Part shown: positions 1 to 6,914 of the stretch, piece after piece
Layout of the letters: every line of letters starts with the position of its first letter
Numbering within the stretch: the stretch's first letter is position 1
NCBI GenBank assembly: GCA_023247815.1
Contig: JAHFFS010000068.1
Location: 1 to 7,568, forward strand
Direction: 5' to 3'
DNA: 7,568 nt
Source of the DNA: Candidatus Omnitrophota bacterium
Lineage (GTDB): Bacteria; Omnitrophota; Gorgyraeia; Zapsychrales; JANLHA01
The notes under the pieces: model-generated
The model's input: the letters and a program-made list of their open reading frames with translations, nothing else
Databases searched by the model: none
What the model was told of the DNA's origin: nothing
Position numbers and translations under genes: made by a program

Positions 1-305
1 ATTTCGGCCTGCATCTGCTCACGCTTTTCTGGCGTTAAATCAGGGTCCCTGGTTATCGGTGTTTCCTCTTCGGTAAAGGTTGGATTTTCATGACCGCTTT
101 CCAGACTGACTTCCAAATTCGCCATGGCGCGATCTCTTTCCTGTTGTTCCCTTTCAGGAGAGATAGGCAGTTTCGGCGGATCAGGGACCCGGTCCCCTTC
201 AATCATCAACATCGTTTCCTGAATTTCTCTGATCAGATTTTCCGCCCGGTACGTCTGGAATTGGATTTCCTCTTCATCCAATTCACCCTCAAATGAGCCG
301 CGCGG
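1..305 (-). other. Acidic charged tail at the visible C-terminus of the giant protein (residues 2150-2250+)
   Basis: From about F2154 the sequence is rich in Glu and Asp (FEGELDEEEIQFQ, TFTEEETPITRDPDLTPEK) with helix-forming charged stretches (SPEREQQERDRAM) and several prolines. This suggests an extended or coiled linker. The frame is still open at the left edge. In midasin, an acidic region links the AAA ring to a C-terminal MIDAS/VWA domain; whether one follows here cannot be seen. Confidence 0.55.
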
Positions 306-3300
306 AAATGTCAGTTTTAATTCTGTCATGGTCTCAAAATGGTCGATCGCGAGACGAATGGGGTTGGATTCTTCGCCATAGATATGGGCTCCGCCATCTT
401 TGAATTCTAAATCTTTGGCAAAAATCAGGAACAGATCTTTAACGCTCATAGGTTCCCCGTGCTCATCATCCAAACCCTCCAGCAATCCTCGGGAAAAGAC
501 AAGCAGACAGAGTTGAAAAATCCGGCGATGATTAAGTGAATCATGAGGCCGAGTCATCCACTCCTTCAATTGCTTGGTATTACGATTGTAAACCATTGCC
601 GCGAATTCTTTTTCAGCAGCCGATGGCTTTCCCAAATTCGTCCTTGGCAAATAATGACGCAACGCTTCTTCATAACGCACATCTTCGATATTTTTCAATA
701 AAGGAACGACTTCCAGGCCAGCCTGGTACGGAGCCCACGGCTGGACATCGCGGTGTAGCAATCCTCTCATCGTTTCATACATAAATTTCTCAGTGAAATA
801 AGGATCGCCAAACATATTGGCATACATGGCAATCTGAGAAGAAACTTCCCCATCTTCCTCCTCCGAGACCAAAAATTCCCCGCCGGGGTGATCGGGTTTA
901 TTCGCGATGATCGCGAATTTCGGTTGTCCCAAAGCCGTAGGAATGAAAAATCCAGCCAATCTTTCCAAAAATTCAGTATCATTGTATTCCTTCTCTTGGA
1001 ATCGCGTTCGCTCTCGTTTAGGGGCGAGCGGAATTTTAAGAAATTTGGCGATATAGAGCGGACCGTAGGTATGGGCAATGAGACTTTCCGTTAGCGAATT
1101 ACTTTGCCGGGCGAATTCAGCACTGCCCAAATTTTTATACTGCTCCAAAAGACTAGCCATGATGTAATCCAGTTCCCGAAACGTCGGGCGGTGCTTGACA
1201 TCGGCGATGTTCGCCCGCAGCCAGACATACGTTTGGATGACATAATTGCAGGCCTCAAGCATGACCGGTCGGTCTTTAGTCTCGCTGATTGAGTAATTGA
1301 CCCAGCGTTCGGCCAATACCTTAAGTTCTTTTTGCGTGTAATCATAGACCCGTCGATAAACTATGCGGTTCAATAATGCCGTTGAGAGCTGTTGGCGGCC
1401 GCTGAAATCCATGGAATTGATCGTGGCGAATACTAAAAAACCGGCGCCGGCTTCCCTGGTCACCTCATTGAGTTTTCCTTCCAAAAAATCCGTGGGCAAT
1501 AAATTCATCTCGCGGATGATCACCACCGCCCCCTCTTGCCGGGCGCGCTCAATGACCTTGACCAAATAATCCGCGTTATCCGGCTGGGCGTTGATCACGT
1601 AAAACCGCTTTTGATTGATATCAGCGAGATTGATTGGGGTATTCGAATATTGCACTTCCTGATATCCCTTCAACCTTAAGGCCTTGATCAGAGCAACGTC
1701 TTTAGCCCGGCCCGGCGCTCCGTCGGTAATCATCCCCATCTTGCCTTGAAGAACTTTTTGATTATTACTGACCGCATCGATGCGAGCTTCCCGTAAGGTA
1801 AGCATGGTCATCTCATCATGAATCATCAGCGCGGTTGAGTCAGTCATGATCAAGGGTTTGTCATCAGCGTCGATCTTTAAAACCTCTCCGGTCAGTTGCA
1901 TCACTTCATCGATCATGGCCCCTTCTTGTTTTGTCAACATCTCAACCCCGTACTTTTGCGCCAAGATGTGATGCAGTGCCTCTCGCTCTTCTTGATTAAA
2001 ACTTCCACCATAGATCTGCCAGGCCAGATCAATGACCTCATTTTCCGTCCACCCATCGGGATAAAGAAAATTGACCCGCTGGGCCAGGTCCTGGACTTCC
2101 CGCAAAGCGAAACCCAAATTCGGGTTCATTCGGTTGAACAAAAAATGCAGGTCTAAAATGAGTGTTTCCAATTGATCTTTCCAAAGAGTTTTTTCCGGAA
2201 GATACTCTTGTTCCCGCATAATTCTCTCAATATCAGAACGCTTAAAAGGTTTAAAAAAGATCGTGACCATGTACTCCTCAATCAACTCCTGAAGCTTTCT
2301 TCCAACGAGCGAATCCTTGTTCCCGGTAAAAATGATCTTTTTATCCTTTAAGTCCTGATACCGGCCGTCAAGATACATATGCGGATTTTTACTGAAAAAA
2401 CCTCTCAGAAAATTCCAAAAATACGGTTCAGTCAAATTCGCTTCATCAACGATCAGAATCCCTTTTTCTGATTTGGCCCACTTAGCAATGGCCTCGTCCA
2501 CAATCGGATTCGATTCGTTATTCTTTTCGTCCTGCTGATAAACGCGGCGGCTGATCACGTGTTCTTCTTTGGCATCATTCCCAACCGTTAAACGAAATAT
2601 TTCATTCGGCTGATAATTCTTTGCCGCCAAAATCTGGGCCAGATGACTCTTACCCGATGCTGGAGGACCTTGAAACATGACCGCGTTGTTGATGAATAAA
2701 GCAGCGCCGGCCATGCGCTCCCGGTATTCCCAGGTGTCTTCCCCCGCGTTGGTTTCAAAATCAATAGAGGGGACAACGGTTGCGCCAATGACTTCCGGCT
2801 CCCATTCATCAGTGGCCGCGTAAAGCGCGAATTTCTTTCGATAAAAATCAGCGTGCTCAGTATCGTTCTTATCATCATAATGCTTGATCAAAGCAGTCCG
2901 GATCATTTTATGGACGGCCGCGCCAGCCGACCTTTGTGAATCGGTCCCTAACATTTTTTTAAATCCTCGCAAAAACTGCTCTATCTCGTCTGGATTTTGC
3001 GCGTCAAATTTCGGTGCCTTAAAATCGGTCCCAAGCTTAGCCTGGATTTGATTCAACAAATCGAGACTCAAGGTATCCACGAATTCCCAAAAATACCGGT
3101 CCCAGCGGACCGGATAAACGGTCTTTTGCAAAATACGTTTGAGCCGTTTGCCGTGGAGGCTCTTTTCATTTCGCTTTTTGTCTCCATCCAAAGTGAACTC
3201 CCGCTCCTCAACGTCAAAAATCAAGCGGACCATGACCCGCATGTAAGAAACAAGCTCTTGGTCCTCGGCAAATTTGGAAATGACCACTTGCTCAAAGGCC

Positions 3301-6300
3301 TCTAGCCAGGTATAACCTAAACCGACATATTCAAAAAGCAAACGAAGACGGTAAAGATTGAAATTCACTTCTTCCCGGTTGATCCCATCCAGCCGGTTGA
3401 ACATATCACGCAGTTTAAGAATTTTCTGATAATCGTCTCGATTAAACGATGTTCTTATTGTTTCGTCATCCTGCAGCATCATCTCCATCAGAGCGTCGTT
3501 GGGATTCATACTGACCTGATTGACCGCGGTTGAAGATTCCTGGGCCAGCGGCTTTTGCAACACGATCAATCGACCAGGCAAATCCACCCTCATGCCATTG
3601 ACCATGATATACGGATCTTCCTGCAAGGCTGATTCCAATCCCTGACAAAGCACTTTATTGTGCTCAGCACCGACCAAGACCACTGTTTTCCCTTGCAACA
3701 ATTTTTCATAAATTTCTTGAGAGGTTGACGTGTACTTGCGTTTTCCCTCGGTCGAAGAAAAATCTGGAAACTCAAAGAGTTGATTAACGGTTGTCTCCGC
3801 CGTGACCGGATAAACCACAAATTCATCAGGATCATAGGAGGATTCGATCGTACGCAGCGCGAACTCCAGATCTTTTGATTCCACCAAAATCGACTTCTTT
3901 TCTTTCACGTCTTCCCATTCGCTCAATGTCCGTTCATTGCTTTGGGTCTTAAGGACCTTGGAACGAAACTTGAGATACGCCCTCGGGACCGGGACCCAGG
4001 GTGCTACTTCGACGATCATATCCCCATCGGTATGCATGATCGCGTGCCAGACCCAATCGTCGAGCTGACTGGTCACGGCCAAACGCACCCGCTGATTTTT
4101 TAACTGTTTCGGAGTCTTCAACAGATCCAAAATTCCGGCTTGACGGGTCAGTTGATTCTCTTCTCTGGCATTATCAATGTGATTGCGTTTAAAAAGAAAA
4201 TCCTGCGTTTGCTTGTTGATGATCCAGACCTGATCTCCTTCGTCTGGCATTTCCTTCCAGGCGACAAGCTTTTTTTGACTAACACCTTTACTAAAATCCA
4301 CATCTTCACGGTAAATATTTACCCCATCAGGGATCACAATCGTTTCCATGTTGAATTCCTGCACCGGGTTTTCAATGATTTGCCGGATCAAGTCCCGAAA
4401 CGAAGGATCTTTAAAATCACCGCCCCGCAAAACAAACGCGGTGTCCTTCTTCGCGTTATTGAGCTGCCCTGGGATGACGAGGATTTCGCCGTTGGGACCA
4501 ATGTCATAAGTCCCGAGCAAAAGTTCACGGACAAAAGGGGTTTCATTCAAATCAATCTCGACGGCGTTTTGCGGAATATTTTTGGTGGGCAACCGATCGA
4601 CCGGATCTTGATAATTCATCTTGAGGGCCCGATGCCGCAGACGTGAAGTGAACGAACTGTCAAAACGGTCGACCTGACGGTCACTGACAACCCCGTAAAC
4701 TTTAATATTCTTGTTCAATTTCAGGTCGGCATAACCAGGATCGTCGTCGAACATCCTATGAAACCCGCCGGCCAAATTCGGAGCAGAACCGTTATAATCA
4801 ATCAAAATGATGGCCTCTTTCGAATCCTTCAAAGTCCTGCGCAAAGGACCGTCAACATGCTGATAACTTCCGTCGGGATTGACCCGAATCGCTGATTTCA
4901 AACGGTCCAAATCAGTCTTGTTTCTCGGTCTGATGAGTAAAAAATCCATCCCCTGCGCTTTCGCAGTTAAGGATAATTCATGAGCAACCGCGTCGGAATT
5001 GTCAGCGATCATAAGCGCTTTATTCTCTTTTATCAACTCTTGAACCGAAATGTGAAAATCATAAGTCATGCCTCTTCCGCCGGCGGCGATGTTGATGGAT
5101 TTTTCCGTTTGCGCCGCGTTCCATTCTTCAGGATAAAGCTGCAAGACATCTGTTTTTGAAGGCATCTGGCCTTGCCGTCGGGCTTCCGCGAAAAGCGGAT
5201 CAATGTTACGCGAATTGTTATGAAAGGTATCGCGCAGCTGCTCAGCGTAAACAAAATTGTCTTGAATCCAGCGGTTCATCTCACCAGGCTGTTTGCCTAA
5301 CATTTTACGCAGCGCCTCCCACTGGGTTATTTCATCCAACTCGTGTTGGCGCACCGCCTCATCATTCACGTAATCCTCGTCGATATAAATGACCGGAACA
5401 CCGTAAGTCTGCCCCAACCCGATATGGGCGAATTGTCCCGTCGCCTTGAGTAATCCCGGGATCGGGACCACCCGGCTCTGCGCTTGCCCATTTTGAACCA
5501 AGGCATATTGACTGATCTTGGCTTTGTCTTGCTTAAGCTCTTCTGGCAAATGATCAAAAATATATTTATTCACAACACGGTGCGGGACCAGGGTAACTTC
5601 ATGGCTGATCAATTTACCGCTTGCCATGATTCCAGTCTCGCTCCCGACTTTAGCAATGATGTCTTTGATATTCATAAGATTCATCCCACCGGAAAAATAC
5701 TTGCGCGGTAGGGGCGAATCACCACCAGGAGAAACCTCTTCCTTAATATAGCTGTAAACTCCTTTTTGAAACGCCGCCAAATACTGCTCATAAATTTTTT
5801 GTTTGACTTCTCTATCATCGACGGCAATCCCTTTCACCTTGGCTTTATCAATGTAAAGCGACTGCATCATGCTTTGCCGCATGTTCTGCTTATACCAGAC
5901 AGCTAAAATCAAAGAATGATAAACCTGTCTGAGCTGGACAAAATTCTGGCCTTCATTGACCTCTTTTTCAATCACCGGGATGATCAATTCACGGATCACC
6001 TGCGAAGAAAGCTGGTTAACTTCTTGAACATCTGTGGCTGGCAAATCTTTCGTCTTGAATTCCTCACTGCTCAAATTCTTTTGCAGTGACAAGTAATCTT
6101 CATCCAACATGATCTTAAGGTCACAGCCCACAACGTAGGCGGTGTTGTCCTTGGTAAAAATCTTGGCGGATTTGGGAACGATCCAGACCTTATTGAACGT
6201 GTTGATGGGAATATCGGTGGTGCCAAATTTTTCATAGGCTGTTTTATAAATTTTCTGCCAGAATTGCCGACCCAATTCAGATTCTGGATAGAGCAATGAG

Positions 6301-6752
6301 GCAGAAAGCTGTTTGAGCAGGTAATCCTGTCCCAAAAGGTCCCGCCCCATTTCCGTAATGCCAAATTCATTCGGGACAATTCGGTCTTTTTCATAAGGGG
6401 ACAAATTGACCCAAAGATCTTTTTCCGGGGTCGTTAAGGCCGCCAAAAAATATTTGATCAATTTCTGTGATTCCGCGTTAAGAGGAGCCCCTTCCAGCCC
6501 GGATTCACCGGTATCGACAATGAAATCGAACCGGAATGGTTCTGTGGGATAGACTTTGATCCCTTTGAGGACCGCTGGGACAAGCCCGGTGCTCACTGGA
6601 ACCATGGTCCCGGGAACCGGCAAGTTCAGGCCAACTTGAGCATAAGTTGTTGTTGGGCATAGAATTATGGATAGAATCAATGCCAAAATAATGGCATTAT
6701 TCCCCAAACGCAGAATTCCGCGGTGAAATTTTTTGCGATAGGATTGAAACAT
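1..6752 (-). CDS. Giant exported multi-module AAA+ (midasin/dynein-like) protein, C-terminus beyond window
   Basis: One frame stays open for 2250 codons from the ATG at 6752-6750 to the left edge, with no stop seen, so the protein exceeds 2250 residues. Order of parts: signal peptide (1-38); Omnitrophota-type N-terminal domain (39-356); a segment with HELDE (470-474); three weak, decayed AAA-like modules (about 575-715, 765-905, 950-1150); one intact AAA+ module (about 1355-1560); a second clear but degenerate AAA module (about 1665-1830); an unrecognised region (about 1830-2150); and an acidic tail. The start is chosen because it directly precedes the signal peptide and lies about 20 bases below a good promoter; the next in-frame ATG (M50) would remove the signal. 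No clear Shine-Dalgarno sequence precedes it. The AAA modules most resemble AAA_5 proteins of the midasin/dynein type, which remodel large complexes. Substrate and true function are unknown. Transcribed alone from its own promoter, behind a same-strand GH94-like gene. Confidence 0.93.
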   Translation of the reverse strand, partial: MFQSYRKKFHRGILRLGNNAIILALILSIILCPTTTYAQVGLNLPVPGTMVPVSTGLVPAVLKGIKVYPTEPFRFDFIVDTGESGLEGAPLNAESQKLIKYFLAALTTPEKDLWVNLSPYEKDRIVPNEFGITEMGRDLLGQDYLLKQLSASLLYPESELGRQFWQKIYKTAYEKFGTTDIPINTFNKVWIVPKSAKIFTKDNTAYVVGCDLKIMLDEDYLSLQKNLSSEEFKTKDLPATDVQEVNQLSSQVIRELIIPVIEKEVNEGQNFVQLRQVYHSLILAVWYKQNMRQSMMQSLYIDKAKVKGIAVDDREVKQKIYEQYLAAFQKGVYSYIKEEVSPGGDSPLPRKYFSGGMNLMNIKDIIAKVGSETGIMASGKLISHEVTLVPHRVVNKYIFDHLPEELKQDKAKISQYALVQNGQAQSRVVPIPGLLKATGQFAHIGLGQTYGVPVIYIDEDYVNDEAVRQHELDEITQWEALRKMLGKQPGEMNRWIQDNFVYAEQLRDTFHNNSRNIDPLFAEARRQGQMPSKTDVLQLYPEEWNAAQTEKSINIAAGGRGMTYDFHISVQELIKENKALMIADNSDAVAHELSLTAKAQGMDFLLIRPRNKTDLDRLKSAIRVNPDGSYQHVDGPLRRTLKDSKEAIILIDYNGSAPNLAGGFHRMFDDDPGYADLKLNKNIKVYGVVSDRQVDRFDSSFTSRLRHRALKMNYQDPVDRLPTKNIPQNAVEIDLNETPFVRELLLGTYDIGPNGEILVIPGQLNNAKKDTAFVLRGGDFKDPSFRDLIRQIIENPVQEFNMETIVIPDGVNIYREDVDFSKGVSQKKLVAWKEMPDEGDQVWIINKQTQDFLFKRNHIDNAREENQLTRQAGILDLLKTPKQLKNQRVRLAVTSQLDDWVWHAIMHTDGDMIVEVAPWVPVPRAYLKFRSKVLKTQSNERTLSEWEDVKEKKSILVESKDLEFALRTIESSYDPDEFVVYPVTAETTVNQLFEFPDFSSTEGKRKYTSTSQEIYEKLLQGKTVVLVGAEHNKVLCQGLESALQEDPYIMVNGMRVDLPGRLIVLQKPLAQESSTAVNQVSMNPNDALMEMMLQDDETIRTSFNRDDYQKILKLRDMFNRLDGINREEVNFNLYRLRLLFEYVGLGYTWLEAFEQVVISKFAEDQELVSYMRVMVRLIFDVEEREFTLDGDKKRNEKSLHGKRLKRILQKTVYPVRWDRYFWEFVDTLSLDLLNQIQAKLGTDFKAPKFDAQNPDEIEQFLRGFKKMLGTDSQRSAGAAVHKMIRTALIKHYDDKNDTEHADFYRKKFALYAATDEWEPEVIGATVVPSIDFETNAGEDTWEYRERMAGAALFINNAVMFQGPPASGKSHLAQILAAKNYQPNEIFRLTVGNDAKEEHVISRRVYQQDEKNNESNPIVDEAIAKWAKSEKGILIVDEANLTEPYFWNFLRGFFSKNPHMYLDGRYQDLKDKKIIFTGNKDSLVGRKLQELIEEYMVTIFFKPFKRSDIERIMREQEYLPEKTLWKDQLETLILDLHFLFNRMNPNLGFALREVQDLAQRVNFLYPDGWTENEVIDLAWQIYGGSFNQEEREALHHILAQKYGVEMLTKQEGAMIDEVMQLTGEVLKIDADDKPLIMTDSTALMIHDEMTMLTLREARIDAVSNNQKVLQGKMGMITDGAPGRAKDVALIKALRLKGYQEVQYSNTPINLADINQKRFYVINAQPDNADYLVKVIERARQEGAVVIIREMNLLPTDFLEGKLNEVTREAGAGFLVFATINSMDFSGRQQLSTALLNRIVYRRVYDYTQKELKVLAERWVNYSISETKDRPVMLEACNYVIQTYVWLRANIADVKHRPTFRELDYIMASLLEQYKNLGSAEFARQSNSLTESLIAHTYGPLYIAKFLKIPLAPKRERTRFQEKEYNDTEFLERLAGFFIPTALGQPKFAIIANKPDHPGGEFLVSEEEDGEVSSQIAMYANMFGDPYFTEKFMYETMRGLLHRDVQPWAPYQAGLEVVPLLKNIEDVRYEEALRHYLPRTNLGKPSAAEKEFAAMVYNRNTKQLKEWMTRPHDSLNHRRIFQLCLLVFSRGLLEGLDDEHGEPMSVKDLFLIFAKDLEFKDGGAHIYGEESNPIRLAIDHFETMTELKLTFPRGSFEGELDEEEIQFQTYRAENLIREIQETMLMIEGDRVPDPPKLPISPEREQQERDRAMANLEVSLESGHENPTFTEEETPITRDPDLTPEKREQMQAE
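1263..1760 (-). other. Degenerate AAA module E with retained arginine finger (residues about 1665-1830)
   Basis: GMITDGAPGRAKDVALIKAL contains a decayed P-loop: G1678, P1680, G1681 and K1684 remain, but the GK[ST] core is A1683-K1684-D1685. Walker B is AVVIIREMNLLP, with Asp replaced by R1747 and Glu kept as E1748. The following GKLNEV, FLVFATINSMDFSGRQQLS (N1779) and TALLNRIVYRRV (R1796) closely match the midasin-type sequence 'FAT.NP..y.GR.eLSpALrNRF'. Hydrolysis here is unlikely. The kept R1796 suits a partner role for the ATP bound by module D. A helical lid follows (YTQKELKVLAERW). Confidence 0.72.
2073..2690 (-). other. Intact AAA+ ATPase module D (residues about 1355-1560)
   Basis: This is the only module with a complete active site. 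Walker A is FQGPPASGKSHLAQIL (G1362, G1367, K1368, S1369). Walker B is GILIVDEANL (D1436, E1437), 68 residues later. The sensor-1 strand is KIIFTGNKDS (N1478). A lid helix bundle follows, with LGFALREVQDLAQRV (R1551) in a sensor-2-like position. The phrase 'VDEANL' and the element spacing match the dynein-related AAA_5 class. Where midasin-like modules have 'LRNRF', this one has LIEEYM (1490-1495), so it does not supply its own arginine finger. It should bind and probably hydrolyse ATP if ATP is available in its compartment. Confidence 0.87.
3303..3905 (-). other. Degenerate AAA-like module C (residues about 950-1150)
   Basis: KKSILVESKDLEFALRTI (from about 953) replaces the P-loop. The later VVYPVTAETTVNQLFEF matches the midasin-type 'RInlSeqTt..DLfG' step. 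GKTVVLVGAEHNKVLCQGLE (1021 on) falls in the Walker B position, with D/E replaced by G1028-A1029. NGMRVDLPGRLIVLQKP resembles the hairpin insert plus sensor-1 strand of midasin-like domains. A helical, lid-like stretch follows (FNRLDGINREEVNF to about 1150). Both catalytic motifs are gone, so any role would be structural. The GKT at 1021-1023 is not a P-loop because the upstream glycine and strand are missing. Confidence 0.36.
4038..4460 (-). other. Very divergent AAA-like module B (residues about 765-905)
   Basis: DTAFVLRGGDFKDPSFRDLI (770 on) has the strand-glycine-helix feel of a P-loop region but lacks GK[ST]. It is followed by ETIVIPDGVNIYRED, then GDQVWIINKQTQDFLF (839 on) in the Walker B position with no acidic pair, and RVRLAVTSQLDD (T894) in the sensor-1 position. 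No arginine finger is visible. This is the weakest of the proposed modules; an unrelated alpha/beta segment remains quite possible. Confidence 0.28.
4608..5030 (-). other. Degenerate AAA-like module A (residues about 575-715)
   Basis: The module begins with KALMIADNSDAVAHELSL (578 on), which sits where a P-loop strand and helix would be but has no GxxxxGK[ST]. It continues with a strand (MDFLLIRP), then DGPLRRTLKDSKEAIILIDY, which matches the midasin pattern of a 'dGpL..Al..G' phrase leading into a Walker B strand. D652 is kept, but the catalytic glutamate position is Y653. A sensor-1-like strand (NIKVYGVVSD) follows, then SSFTSRL with a possible arginine finger, R704. The order of elements fits AAA_5, but similarity is low. 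I infer a non-hydrolysing structural module. Confidence 0.45.
5253..5450 (-). other. HELDE-containing segment of the giant protein (residues about 435-500)
   Basis: The segment reads GQFAHIGLGQ, then VPVIYIDEDYVNDEAV, then RQHELDEITQWEAL (H470, E471, E474), then EMNRWIQDNF. I recall similar blocks (a hydrophobic strand, a Y-I-D/S strand, then HE-[LI]-DE followed by a tryptophan) in other Omnitrophota proteins. The layout of two strands followed by a helix with His-Glu resembles the metal-binding helix of zincin-like folds. However, the classical HExxH is not present (HELDE), so catalytic activity cannot be claimed. It may be a structural or metal-binding relic. Confidence 0.4.
5685..6638 (-). 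other. N-terminal Omnitrophota-type domain of the giant protein (residues 39-356)
   Basis: Residues 39-356 carry phrases I recall as recurring at the N-termini of large exported proteins in Omnitrophota genomes: GLNLPVPGTMV, RFDFIVDTG (ending at 82), LWVNLSPYEKDRIVP, DLLGQDYLLKQLSASLLYPE, NTFNKVWIVPKSA, LRQVYHSLILAVWYKQN and RKYFSGG (350-356). The block looks mostly helical after a short beta-rich start. I know no characterised function for it. Its repeated use at the N-termini of different exported proteins would fit a sorting, anchoring or assembly role, but that is inference. The family assignment is from memory, not from a search. Confidence 0.6.
6639..6752 (-). other. Signal peptide of the giant protein (residues 1-38)
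   Basis: The N-terminus is basic (R6, K7, K8, R11, R15), followed by a hydrophobic core at about residues 20-31 (AIILALILSIIL) and a polar stretch CPTTTYA. Cleavage by signal peptidase I after A38 (TYA|QV) is plausible. The charge distribution predicts that everything after residue 38 is moved across the inner membrane. If it is not cleaved, the core could serve as a membrane anchor with the same orientation. C32 is followed by P and is not a convincing lipobox. Confidence 0.8.
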
Positions 6753-6778
6753 AAATAGGTATCTATGGTTTAAAGTAA

Positions 6779-6807
6779 AGTATACACTTATTATTTGCAA
6801 TTATCAA
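6779..6807 (-). promoter_or_regulatory. Predicted sigma-70-type promoter for the giant gene
   Basis: On the minus strand, TTGATA (6807-6802, 5 of 6 matches to TTGACA) and TATACT (6784-6779, 5 of 6 matches to TATAAT) are separated by exactly 17 bases. Transcription would begin near 6772, giving a leader of about 20 bases before the ATG at 6752. The leader (ACCTATTT just before ATG) contains no evident Shine-Dalgarno sequence. The surrounding DNA is AT-rich, as expected for a promoter. Confidence 0.65.
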
Positions 6808-6815
6808 CATAGGGG

Positions 6816-6914
6816 GGGGACAGTCCCCTGTGCAAAACCTGTTAAAAACACAAATACATACAAAATAACAAGTTAATCGACTTATTAACAAGATGTAAAC
6901 AGGGGACTGTCCCC
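6816..6914. repeat. Paired inverted palindromes around an AT-rich spacer (REP/BIME-like element)
   Basis: GGGGACAGTCCCCTGT at 6816-6831 is repeated exactly in inverted orientation at 6899-6914 (16 of 16 bases), separated by 67 AT-rich bases. Each arm is itself a palindrome with one central base; the right arm is perfect over AGGGGACTGTCCCCT (6901-6915). The left arm is preceded by extra G, giving a run of eight G at 6812-6819. The spacer holds a smaller inverted repeat, GTTAAT/ATTAAC (6872-6877 and 6884-6889), and a direct repeat TAACAAG (6866-6872 and 6886-6892). The layout resembles bacterial REP pairs (BIMEs) mobilised by RAYT transposases, and I recall this palindrome as a dispersed repeat in other genomes. 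The right arm overlaps the stop codon of the GH94-like gene. Confidence 0.7.

Noticed and set aside
3686..3694. GKT at residues 1021-1023 as a Walker A motif
   Set aside because: No glycine-rich loop precedes it and it leads into a strand (VVLVG) instead of a helix; it fits the position just before a decayed Walker B strand.
4140..4646. Open frame of 168 codons on the plus strand
   Set aside because: It lies wholly antisense to the giant gene, whose frame here has coherent protein motifs; the plus-strand product shows no recognisable domain.
6510..6521. IVDTG (residues 78-82) as an aspartic protease active site
   Set aside because: The following sequence is helical and matches the Omnitrophota-type block, with no second DTG or other pepsin/retropepsin features.
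6657..6662. C32 as a lipoprotein cysteine
   Set aside because: The residues around it (SIILCP) do not make a good lipobox, and a standard cleavage site follows at A38.
1..6752. Frameshifts or stops splitting the giant gene
   Set aside because: Reading the frame codon by codon showed no stop, and motifs stay in the same frame from the signal peptide to the acidic tail.
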